Below, in pieces: positions 1 to 6,400 of a stretch of DNA of 28,805 nucleotides (position 1 is the first letter of the stretch; each line of letters starts with the position of its first letter). The translations under genes were made by a program, and so were the position numbers. Source of the DNA: DATAXI01 sp036266845 (GTDB taxonomy: Bacteria; Verrucomicrobiota; Verrucomicrobiia; Chthoniobacterales; Chthoniobacteraceae); the NCBI GenBank assembly GCA_036266845.1, contig DATAXI010000118.1:1-28805 (forward strand), in the 5' to 3' direction. The notes beneath the pieces were generated by a model that was not told where the DNA came from, made no database searches, and worked only from the letters and a program-made list of their open reading frames with translations.

Positions 1-505
1 CGAATTTCCGGAGGCCGGTGGGAATGATGCCGCCCGGGTGCGCCACCGTCACCTCGCCACGGTCCAGCCGGACATTGGAAAGGATGACGCCGGCGGCGAG
101 ATGGCCCTTGTGGCCGACAATGGAATCGCCAACGTAATTGAAATGCGGGATTTCCGCCTCGTCAAAGATGATCGAGTTCTTGAACTCGCTGGAATTGCCC
201 ATCACGACGCCGTTGCCGACGATCACATTCTCCCGCACATAACAGCCGTTGCGGATTTCGCAATTCTCGCCGATCCATGCCGGCCCTTTGATCATGGCGC
301 CATGCTCGATGACCGTGCCTTTGCCGATGAAGACGGCGCCGGAAATAAAGGGCTTGCCGATGAGCCGGCCGTTGATCGCGGGCTTCAGGCGGAATTGCAG
401 GTAACTGCCGATCTGCTTGAGCGCGTCCCAGGCGTTCACGCAATTCTCGAAGAGCTTGCGATGATCGGTGCGATCCAGGTCGAGGAGGGATTCGGGGGCA
501 AACAT
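1..505 (-). CDS. Left-handed beta-helix (hexapeptide-repeat) acyl/nucleotidyltransferase-like protein, 3' end cut by window
   Basis: The visible 168 residues begin MFAPESLLDLDRTDHRKLF and continue as an irregular hexapeptide-repeat left-handed beta helix. Isoleucine and valine recur every six residues (for example GKGTVIEHGAMIKGPAWIG and VIVGNGVVMG), and the segment EIPHFNYVGDSIVG follows. The last of these is characteristic of the C-terminal helix of GlmU-like sugar-1-phosphate nucleotidyltransferases and their stand-alone relatives, so a role in sugar-nucleotide or envelope metabolism is likely. The exact substrate cannot be assigned, and there is no N-terminal nucleotidyltransferase domain. 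The ATG at 505 lies 2 bases after the cysS stop, so it is probably the fourth gene of the inositol monophosphatase-ispF-cysS operon and translated by coupling. The C-terminus lies outside the window. Confidence 0.8.
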   Translation of the reverse strand, partial: MFAPESLLDLDRTDHRKLFENCVNAWDALKQIGSYLQFRLKPAINGRLIGKPFISGAVFIGKGTVIEHGAMIKGPAWIGENCEIRNGCYVRENVIVGNGVVMGNSSEFKNSIIFDEAEIPHFNYVGDSIVGHKGHLAAGVILSNVRLDRGEVTVAHPGGIIPTGLRKF

Positions 506-507
506 GG

Positions 508-1905
508 TTAAGAGTTCCGGGTAACGCGCTGCCCTTCCTTGGCATCCTTTACCTGCCAGCCGTGCGCGGCTATTTCATCGCGCAGCCGGTCGCTTTCCGC
601 CCAGTCTTTGCCTTTGCGGGCAGCGTCGCGGGCGTCCAGCAGGGCTTGAATCTCGGATGGGACGGCGGCCGCTTCCGCCTCGAAGGCGAGCACCTGGTTG
701 ATCTTGTTCCATGCGTTCAGCATCGCCCGCGCATCGGAAGCGGTGAATTGCCCCTGGTCCATCAGCTTGTTGGATTCGCGGATGGCATCGAAGAGATGGC
801 CGAGCGCGCCGGAGATGTTCAGGTCGTCATCGAGCGAATCCAGAAACTTCGCCGGACCCGCGAGCGGATGATTCGAGGCGCGATTCTCCGGCCCGGCGAG
901 GATCGTGAGCCGGGTTACCCATTCGTCGATCCGCGAGAGCGCGCTGCGCGCCCCCGTCATGCCCTCAAAAGTGAAGTTGAGCGGCAGCCGGTAATTTACC
1001 GAGATAAGTGCAAAGCGAATCTCGCGTCCGGTCCATCCCTTTGCGGTCAGGTCGCGCAGTGTGTAGAAATTGCCGGCGGACTTCGCCATTTTCTGCCCTT
1101 CCACCATGAGGTGGGCGCAGTGGAGCCAGTAACGCACGAATTTCCTGCCGGTGCAGCACTCGGATTGCGCGATCTCCGCCTCGTGATGCGGAAAGATGTT
1201 ATCCACGCCGCCGCAGTGGATATCCAGCTCCGGCCCCAGCAGCGCGGTCGCCATGGCGCTGCACTCGATGTGCCAGCCGGGCCGGCCACGGCCCCAGGGG
1301 GAATCCCAGCCGACGTCGCCATCCGCCTCGTCCCATGCTTTCCAGAGGGCAAAGTCGCCGATGCTCTCCTTTTCGTACTCGTCATTGGCGATGCGGCCCG
1401 AGGGACGCAGCTCATCCAGGTTGAGATGGGCCAGTTTTCCGTATTCCGGGAAACGGCTGAGGCGGAAATAAACGGAGTGATCCTCCGCCTGGTACGCGAT
1501 GCCGTGGTTCTCGAGTTCGCGGATCATCTCGATCATTTTCTCGATGTATTGCGGCTCCGTCGCCGCGGGAAAATCTGCCGCGGGCTGGATGCGGAGCGTG
1601 CGGAGATCCGCGAAGAAGGCATCCTTGAACGTGCGGGTAAAATCCTGGAGCGGAACTCCCGCGGCGCGGCTGTTGCGGATGGTCTTGTCATCCACATCGG
1701 TCAGATTCATCACGCGATGGACCTGGTAGCCGCGCGCCTCCAGGTGCCGCTGGAGCAAATCCTCGAATATATAGGCGCGGAAATTGCCGATGTGGGCGTG
1801 GTTATAGACCGTGGGGCCGCAGGTGTACATGCGGACGAGCGGCGGCTCGATGGGGGTAAACTCCTCGATCTCGCGCGAGTAGGTGTTGAAGAAGCGGAGC
1901 GCCAT
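508..1905 (-). CDS. cysS: Cysteinyl-tRNA synthetase
   Basis: Class I aminoacyl-tRNA synthetase of 465 residues, the usual length, which charges tRNA-Cys with cysteine in the cytoplasm. The HIGH motif is HIGN at residues 38-41. The KMSKS motif appears as KMAKS at 272-276, a tolerated variant. The four zinc ligands that recognise the cysteine thiol are visible as C29, C215, H240 and E244 (the last two in FPHHEAE), matching the spacing in the E. coli enzyme. The ATG at 1905 is 6 bases after the ispF stop, and the stop is 2 bases before the next gene, so it is a middle gene of a minus-strand operon. The combination of ispF with cysS is common in bacteria. A 648-residue reading frame on the opposite strand is only its shadow. 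Confidence 0.97.
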   Translation of the reverse strand: MALRFFNTYSREIEEFTPIEPPLVRMYTCGPTVYNHAHIGNFRAYIFEDLLQRHLEARGYQVHRVMNLTDVDDKTIRNSRAAGVPLQDFTRTFKDAFFADLRTLRIQPAADFPAATEPQYIEKMIEMIRELENHGIAYQAEDHSVYFRLSRFPEYGKLAHLNLDELRPSGRIANDEYEKESIGDFALWKAWDEADGDVGWDSPWGRGRPGWHIECSAMATALLGPELDIHCGGVDNIFPHHEAEIAQSECCTGRKFVRYWLHCAHLMVEGQKMAKSAGNFYTLRDLTAKGWTGREIRFALISVNYRLPLNFTFEGMTGARSALSRIDEWVTRLTILAGPENRASNHPLAGPAKFLDSLDDDLNISGALGHLFDAIRESNKLMDQGQFTASDARAMLNAWNKINQVLAFEAEAAAVPSEIQALLDARDAARKGKDWAESDRLRDEIAAHGWQVKDAKEGQRVTRNS

Positions 1906-1911
1906 GGTGGA

Positions 1912-2427
1912 TCAGGCGAGCATTTCCCGGCGGGAGACGGGAGGATCGTTCTGCTCGACATTGGTGATGGCGAGCGCGGCGATGCCCTCGCCGCGGCCGG
2001 CAAAGCCGAGCGTCTCGTTGGTGGTGGCCTTTACGCCCACGCGCCGCGGCGGCAGGCCGAACGCGGCGGCGATGTTCTCGCGCATCGCCTGGATGTGCGG
2101 CGCCATCTTCGGCGCCTCGGCGATGATGGTGGAGTCCACATTCACCACCCGCGCATGCTGTTGCGCCAGGATGAGCGCGACGCGGCGCAGAATCTCGATG
2201 CTGCTGATGCCGCGGATCGATTCGTCGTAATTCGGGAAATGGTAGCCGATGTCGCGCTCGCCAATCGCACCCAGCGCGGCATCGGCGATGGCGTGGCAGA
2301 GGGCGTCGGCGTCGGAGTGGCCATCCAGCCCGGTGTCATGCGGGATATCGACTCCGCCAAGGATCAATTTGCGCCCGCGCACGAGCCGGTGAACGTCGTA
2401 GCCGATGCCGAGGAGTTGGATGCTCAC
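1912..2427 (-). CDS. ispF: 2-C-methyl-D-erythritol 2,4-cyclodiphosphate synthase
   Basis: Cyclises 4-diphosphocytidyl-2-C-methyl-D-erythritol 2-phosphate, releasing CMP, in the non-mevalonate isoprenoid pathway. The 171-residue protein starts MSIQLLGIGYDVHRL. The metal ligands D11, H13 and H45 are present in the expected motifs (GYDVHRL and the GHSDADALCHAI block). The SST-x-E-like substrate region and the C-terminal VGVKATTNETLGFAGRGEGI segment, which is the family signature, are also present. The start codon is GTG at 2427 with no clear Shine-Dalgarno sequence; it lies 7 bases after the inositol monophosphatase stop, consistent with coupling in the operon. Slightly longer than typical (about 157 residues) owing to a short C-terminal tail. 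Confidence 0.96.
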   Translation of the reverse strand: MSIQLLGIGYDVHRLVRGRKLILGGVDIPHDTGLDGHSDADALCHAIADAALGAIGERDIGYHFPNYDESIRGISSIEILRRVALILAQQHARVVNVDSTIIAEAPKMAPHIQAMRENIAAAFGLPPRRVGVKATTNETLGFAGRGEGIAALAITNVEQNDPPVSRREMLA

Positions 2428-2434
2428 GTCTTTA

Positions 2435-3172
2435 TTATATTGGGAGAAGCCCGTTGGATGCGACCACGGAGTATTTGTCGGGATAATCGGAGCGGGTGCT
2501 CGTTTTGACCACGCCCCCCGCCCTCTCGATGAGGATAATGCCGGCGGCGATGTCCCACAGGCTCACCGATTGCTCGATGTATCCATCCAGGCGCCCGGCG
2601 GCAATGTAGGCCATATCCAGCGCGGCGCTGCCCATGAGCCGGCACTTGCGGGCGCGGTAAACCATGTCCTGGAAGAGCGGCATGCCGGTATCGATGGTCG
2701 TCTTGCTCTTTGAAAAACCGACGGAGAGCACGGAATCCGCCAATTCCCGGCGCCTGCTCACGGCGATGGGCTTGCCATTGAGGAGCGGTATGCCGCCCTT
2801 GCGGACCTCCCACATTTCATCGCGCATGGGATCGTAGATGACTCCGACGATGATTTCCTGGCGCTCGCGCAGCGCGATGGAGATGCAGAAGTGAGGGATG
2901 CCGTAGAAAAAGTTCACCGTGCCGTCGATGGGATCGATGATCCAGTGGAAATCGCTCGCCTGGTTGCCGGCGATTCCTTCCTCCCCGTAGATGGCGTGCC
3001 CGGGGAATTGATCGAGGATCATGCCGGTGATCAGCGTCTGGGATTGAACATCGAGCTCCAGCTTGATGTCGTGAGCTTCCAGCGCATTGACGCGGAGCTG
3101 GGTGCCGAAGTTTGCGCGCAGCAGGGTGCCGGCGGCGCGCGCGGCGGCGATTGCGAGGTCGAGAGGATCCAT
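2435..3172 (-). CDS. Inositol-1-monophosphatase family protein (SuhB-like)
   Basis: A 245-residue magnesium-dependent phosphatase of the inositol monophosphatase superfamily. The metal-binding acids are E64 and E65 in YGEEG, D80 and D83 in IIDPIDGTVNF, and D207 in LWDIAAG; all family motifs are intact. It probably hydrolyses inositol-1-phosphate or a related sugar phosphate, since the family also contains CysQ-like and histidinol-phosphate phosphatases that cannot be separated by eye. A longer reading frame could start at 3238, but that codon sits inside the stem of the upstream transcription terminator, so the ATG at 3172 (MDPLDLAIAA) is preferred. It is the first gene of the operon with ispF, cysS and the beta-helix protein. 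The promoter is likely in 3173-3202, but no convincing boxes were seen. Confidence 0.92.
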   Translation of the reverse strand: MDPLDLAIAAARAAGTLLRANFGTQLRVNALEAHDIKLELDVQSQTLITGMILDQFPGHAIYGEEGIAGNQASDFHWIIDPIDGTVNFFYGIPHFCISIALRERQEIIVGVIYDPMRDEMWEVRKGGIPLLNGKPIAVSRRRELADSVLSVGFSKSKTTIDTGMPLFQDMVYRARKCRLMGSAALDMAYIAAGRLDGYIEQSVSLWDIAAGIILIERAGGVVKTSTRSDYPDKYSVVASNGLLPI

Positions 3173-3202
3173 TTGGGTTTCTGTTAATTCATTGGTTTCC
3201 CG

Positions 3203-3239
3203 AAAAAAATGGGAGGAGAAAATGAATTCTCCTCCCATT
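3203..3239 (-). terminator. Rho-independent terminator of the histone-like gene
   Basis: A perfect 13-bp inverted repeat (arms 3208-3220 and 3227-3239, loop of 6) is followed on the minus strand by seven T residues (3209-3203). This is a canonical intrinsic terminator for minus-strand transcription arriving from the small lysine-rich gene at 3320-3436, and possibly from the yicC-coaB operon behind it. It separates that transcript from the inositol monophosphatase operon downstream. Confidence 0.9.
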
Positions 3240-3256
3240 CTTGATTCTGCTTTTGA

Positions 3257-3284
3257 TCAGCGTGGTCAACTACCCCGACGCTGA
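3257..3284 (-). repeat. Inverted repeat in the 3' untranslated region of the histone-like gene
   Basis: TCAGCGT (3257-3263) and ACGCTGA (3278-3284) form a perfect 7-bp stem with a 14-base loop. It lies between the stop codon of the small lysine-rich gene and its terminator. No T-run follows, so it is not itself a terminator; function unknown. Confidence 0.4.
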
Positions 3285-3319
3285 AAATGAAGATGGTATC
3301 GGTCTCGAGGACCGGCCTT

Positions 3320-3436
3320 TTACTTCTTCTTGGCGGCCTTTTTGGCAGGCGCCTTTTTAGCAACGGCCTTCTTCACCGGCTTTTTGGCGGCGAGCTTCTT
3401 GGCCGGCTTTTTTGCGGCGGCTTTTTTTACGGGCAT
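3320..3436 (-). CDS. Small lysine/alanine/proline-rich histone H1-like protein (38 aa)
   Basis: The reading frame encodes only 38 residues, starting MPVKKAAAKKPAKKLAAKKP and ending AAKKK. It is almost entirely Lys, Ala, Pro and Val in KKAAAKKPAKK-type repeats, the composition of the histone H1 C-terminal tail and of bacterial H1-like nucleoid proteins such as Hc1/AlgP-type tails. It is expected to bind DNA or RNA non-specifically through charge. A purine-rich GGGGGGA lies about 8 bases upstream of the ATG, and a perfect terminator lies downstream, so the gene is a well-delimited unit. It begins about 100 bases downstream of the coaB stop. The 5' leader holds a perfect 12-bp palindrome (CCGCAGCTGCGG, about 3455-3466). 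No globular domain is present. A ribosomal or RNA-binding role is an alternative. Confidence 0.8.
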   Translation of the reverse strand: MPVKKAAAKKPAKKLAAKKPVKKAVAKKAPAKKAAKKK

Positions 3437-3454
3437 GTAAAATCCCCCCTTTCA

Positions 3455-3466
3455 TCCGCAGCTGCG
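3455..3466. promoter_or_regulatory. Perfect 12-bp palindrome in the leader of the histone-like gene
   Basis: CCGCAGCTGCGG lies about 20 bases upstream of the start codon of the 38-residue basic protein. It could be an operator or a small leader hairpin; the sequence alone does not decide. A weak -35-like TTGACC (3538-3533, minus) overlaps the coaB stop, but no good -10 accompanies it. Confidence 0.3.
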
Positions 3467-3534
3467 GAAGGTAAGAAATTGATGATCAGCATGTGATCGA
3501 GTTTCGTTTCACTAGTACAACTCTTGGTAATAGG

Positions 3535-4179
3535 TCAACGCTTTTCTGCTAAACGCATGCAGATTTTCACAATCTCATGCGCGATATTTTGCTTCGAATC
3601 GCGCGCGAGATGACGCTGCGAGCCATCGCGAAAGAAGATGGTCACTTCGTTCTCATCCGCATCAAACCCTGTATTCATGCGGGTAATATCGTTTGCGCAG
3701 ATGAAGTCGCAGCGCTTCTCGCGCAATTTTTTTTGCGCGTTTTTTGCGAGGTCATCGCTCTCCGCCGCAAATCCCGCGACGATGACGGGATGATCGTGAG
3801 GAAATGTGAGCGTCGCGAGGATGTCGCGCGTTGGAATCAGCTCAATGCTCGCCAGTCCATCGTGCTTCTTGATCTTGCGCGCGCGCACCTCGCGCGGCTT
3901 GAAGTCCGCGACCGCGGCGCACATCACCAGCGCATCGCAGCCGGCATCGACGCACGCCTGCACCGCAGCCGCCATCTCATCCGCGGTGGTCACGCGCCGC
4001 AGCTCCGCGCCTTGCGGCGGCGCGATGCAAACGGGACCGCTGATGAGCGTGACGGCGTGGCCCGCCTCCAGCGCGGCCGCGGCGAGCGCGTATCCCATCT
4101 TCCCGGAGGAGCGATTGCTGATGAAGCGGACGGGATCGATCGCCTCGCGCGTGGGGCCCGCGGTGATGAGGAAACGCAT
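3535..4179 (-). CDS. coaB: Phosphopantothenate-cysteine ligase (stand-alone CoaB)
   Basis: A 214-residue protein corresponding to the C-terminal half of the usual bifunctional Dfp/CoaBC. It joins 4'-phosphopantothenate and cysteine with nucleotide activation in coenzyme A synthesis. Visible motifs are GPTREAIDPVRFISNRSSG near the N-terminus, CAAVADFKP at about residues 87-95, the lysine pair in KIKK (about 102-105) that includes the family's catalytic lysine, and the CANDI segment followed by GFDADENEVTIF near the C-terminus. The ATG at 4179 is 15 bases after the coaC stop. The two activities are therefore encoded as separate adjacent genes here, unlike most bacteria. It is the last gene of the yicC-gmk-coaC-coaB operon. 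Confidence 0.93.
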   Translation of the reverse strand: MRFLITAGPTREAIDPVRFISNRSSGKMGYALAAAALEAGHAVTLISGPVCIAPPQGAELRRVTTADEMAAAVQACVDAGCDALVMCAAVADFKPREVRARKIKKHDGLASIELIPTRDILATLTFPHDHPVIVAGFAAESDDLAKNAQKKLREKRCDFICANDITRMNTGFDADENEVTIFFRDGSQRHLARDSKQNIAHEIVKICMRLAEKR

Positions 4180-4194
4180 CGGCGGATATACGGA

Positions 4195-4737
4195 TCAGCG
4201 CAGCAGCATGGCTGCGCGCTCGACGATCTCATCCGTGTTCCAGAGCCGTCCCAGCCCCTCGTACCCGCATGCAAGGATTCCCGCCTCCGGCCCGATGAAG
4301 TGGACTCCGCGCGACTCCAGCAGCGCGACGTTGGCCTGCGTGGCGGGATGCTTCCACATCTTGCCATTCATCGCCGGCGCAATGAGGAGCGGCGCTTCCG
4401 TCGCGAGCGCGATCTCGGTCAGCGCGTCATTGGCCAGGCCGTGGGCGAGCGCGGCGATGGTGTTTGCGGTCGCGGGCGCGACCAAAAGGAGATTCGCGCG
4501 GTCGGCGAGATCGATGTGGCCGGGGCGCCAGCCCGCCTTTTCATCAAAGACGCTTTCGAGCACCGGATTGCGCGAGAGGGTCTGGAGCGTGAGGGGCGTG
4601 ATGAATTGTTTTGCGGCCGCGGTCATCACCACGTGGACCTCATGCCCGGCTTTCACCAGCTTGCTTACCATATCGGCGGCCTTGTAGGCGGCTATCGAGC
4701 CGGTAACGCCGACGACGATGACGCGTGGCTCGCTCAT
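4195..4737 (-). CDS. coaC: Phosphopantothenoylcysteine decarboxylase (stand-alone CoaC)
   Basis: FMN-dependent decarboxylase of the HFCD flavoprotein family, 180 residues, converting phosphopantothenoylcysteine to 4'-phosphopantetheine in coenzyme A synthesis. It shows the N-terminal VGVTGSIAAYKA motif, the catalytic H74 in GHIDLADRANLLLVAPATANT, the PAMNGKMW motif at 121-128, and the substrate-clamp cysteine C157 in LACGYEGLGR. The ATG at 4737 overlaps the gmk stop as ATGA, so translation is coupled. The protein ends just after the decarboxylase domain with a proper stop, so this is a genuine split from coaB, not an obvious frameshift. The substitution of GYEG for the more common GEWG in the clamp is minor. 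Confidence 0.94.
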   Translation of the reverse strand: MSEPRVIVVGVTGSIAAYKAADMVSKLVKAGHEVHVVMTAAAKQFITPLTLQTLSRNPVLESVFDEKAGWRPGHIDLADRANLLLVAPATANTIAALAHGLANDALTEIALATEAPLLIAPAMNGKMWKHPATQANVALLESRGVHFIGPEAGILACGYEGLGRLWNTDEIVERAAMLLR

Positions 4738-5342
4738 AGATTGACGAAGAGGCGCCGGCTAAGGTAGCGCTCCGCATGCATGATATTGCGAAATTTTTTA
4801 AGGTCCTCCTCCACGGAGGCGCTGATGATGACGTAACGGTAGAGGCGCCAGTTCTTCATCTCGCCGGCGGCGTTGCGGAGGCGCATTTCGATCTGCTCGT
4901 CGGTTTCCGTGGCGCGCTTGATGAGGCGGTGCCGCAGCTCGTCGAGGTTCGGCGGCATGATGAAAACATCCGCAAGCGCTTCCTGAATTTGTGAATCGTC
5001 GCAGGCGCGGATGGAGGCCGCGCCCTGGATGTCGATATCGAGCAGCACATCGACACCGCGATTGAGATGGCCGAGCACCGTCGCACGCAGGGTGCCGTAG
5101 CTGTGGCCGTGAACCGTCGCATATTCGAGAAACTCGCCGGCCTCGACGCGGCGCGCGAATTCTTCCTTCGAGAGATAATGGTAATCCTCGCCCTCGATCT
5201 CGCCCGGGCGCGCATTGCGGGTGGTGCAGGAGACGGAGTAAACGAAATCCCGCGTCTGGCGCAGCGCGTTGCAAAGGGTGGTCTTGCCGGCGCCGGAGGG
5301 GGCGGAGACGACGAAGAGGATGCCGCGGCGGGGGATTTCCAT
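4734..5342 (-). CDS. gmk: Guanylate kinase
   Basis: A 202-residue nucleoside monophosphate kinase converting GMP to GDP with ATP. The P-loop SAPSGAGKT is at residues 13-21, and the GMP-binding segment SCTTRNARPGEIEGEDYHYLS follows. The LLDIDIQGAASI core strand and the lid RATETDEQIEMRL are present, all typical of Gmk. The ATG at 5342 is 2 bases after the yicC stop, and the stop overlaps the coaC start. The yicC-gmk-(rpoZ)-coaBC order is widespread in bacteria; here rpoZ is absent between gmk and coaC. Confidence 0.97.
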   Translation of the reverse strand: MEIPRRGILFVVSAPSGAGKTTLCNALRQTRDFVYSVSCTTRNARPGEIEGEDYHYLSKEEFARRVEAGEFLEYATVHGHSYGTLRATVLGHLNRGVDVLLDIDIQGAASIRACDDSQIQEALADVFIMPPNLDELRHRLIKRATETDEQIEMRLRNAAGEMKNWRLYRYVIISASVEEDLKKFRNIMHAERYLSRRLFVNL

Positions 5343-5344
5343 GA

Positions 5345-6220
5345 TTATTCGATATTCTGAATCTGCTCGCGAATCTTTTCCATCTCGGCCTTGCAGGTGA
5401 CGACGAGCTGGGAGATTTCGGCATCGTTGGCCTTGGCGCCCAGGGTGTTGAACTCGCGGTAAATCTCCTGCGTGATGAAGTCGAGTGTCCGGCCCACGGG
5501 CTCCAGCTTGCGCAGGGTGTGGGCAAATTGGGCCAGGTGGCTTTCGAGGCGGATCAATTCCTCGGAGATATCGGACTTGTCGGCAAAGAGGATCACCTCG
5601 CGGACGAGGCGCTCGTCATCCAGCGGCAGTTCCAGGCCGGCGCGGGCGATGCGCTCGTGGAGGGTCTGCCGGTATTTTTTTACAACGCCGGGATGAAGCT
5701 GGCGAATCTTGCGGAGCGCCTGCCGCACCAGCTTGAGACGCTTGATCATGTCCTTGGCCAGGTGCTTGCCTTCCCGCTCGCGCATCCGGATGAGATCGTC
5801 CAGCGCGGTGGAGAGGGCGGACTCGAGATGGGGCCACGCGTTCTCGATTTCCAGGGAATCCTCCGGCATGCGGAGGACGCCGGGAGAGCGGAGGACGGTC
5901 TCGATGGTGACCTCGCCGCCGGCGCCCAGCGCGTCGCGCAGGTCCACCATCGCTTTATGATAGGCGGCGGCGAGCGTGGTATCGATGGCGAGGCGCACGG
6001 CGGGGGATGTGCCGGGCTGAAAGCTGACCACCACGTTGAGGCGGCCGCGGGAGATGCGGGAGTTGATGAGATCCCGGACGCGGGGCTCCAGCTCGTTAAA
6101 TTCGCGGGGCAGCGAGACGGTGACGTCGCTTTGCTTGCGGTTTACGGAATTGAGCTCCACGGAGAACCGGGCGCCGTCAAAGGTGCTTTGACCGCGGCCG
6201 TAGCCGGTCATACTACGCAT
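5345..6220 (-). CDS. yicC: YicC/YloC family endoribonuclease
   Basis: A 291-residue protein of the YicC family, whose members act as endoribonucleases in RNA turnover. The N-terminus MRSMTGYGRGQ, the internal GRLNVVVSF strand, and the C-terminal block LDFITQEIYREFNTLGAKANDAEISQLVVTCK (YicC_N plus DUF1732) are family signatures, and the length is normal. The ATG at 6220 gives the usual MRSMTGYG start; an in-frame ATG at 6211 is less likely. It is the first gene of the operon with gmk, coaC and coaB. A possible promoter lies in the divergent region (TCTAAT at 6238-6233 with TTGATT at 6263-6258, minus strand, spacing 19), but this is weak. Confidence 0.95.
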   Translation of the reverse strand: MRSMTGYGRGQSTFDGARFSVELNSVNRKQSDVTVSLPREFNELEPRVRDLINSRISRGRLNVVVSFQPGTSPAVRLAIDTTLAAAYHKAMVDLRDALGAGGEVTIETVLRSPGVLRMPEDSLEIENAWPHLESALSTALDDLIRMREREGKHLAKDMIKRLKLVRQALRKIRQLHPGVVKKYRQTLHERIARAGLELPLDDERLVREVILFADKSDISEELIRLESHLAQFAHTLRKLEPVGRTLDFITQEIYREFNTLGAKANDAEISQLVVTCKAEMEKIREQIQNIE

Positions 6221-6319
6221 ATGGGATCACTGATTAGATGGGGGCGGCTCAGGTTGCAATCAAAAGGGGACCCGTATGTAAGGCGTAGGCGAAGGGCGTC
6301 CCGTCTTGTCAGGGATTTC

Positions 6320-6348
6320 TTGATGAGTGAGGAAAATACCAATAGAAA
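6320..6348 (+). promoter_or_regulatory. Candidate sigma-70-type promoter for the first TMTC-like gene
   Basis: TTGATG (6320-6325) and TAGAAA (6343-6348) are spaced by 17 bases, each matching four of six consensus positions. The transcription start would lie near 6355, leaving a leader of about 45 bases. The second paralogue has a closely similar arrangement, which strengthens both modestly. Confidence 0.3.
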
Positions 6349-6400
6349 ACCGGCCTCCATTCGGTAGATTGCCCCCGGTCTATCCCCTTTTGGAATCCCC

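Noticed and set aside
562..2508. 648-residue open frame on the plus strand
   Set aside because: Antisense to cysS, ispF and the end of the phosphatase gene, all of which have intact catalytic motifs; its translation has no recognisable domain and is a GC-rich codon shadow.
3173..3238. Upstream start for the inositol monophosphatase at 3238
   Set aside because: It lies inside the stem of a strong terminator; the extra 22 residues are not family-like.
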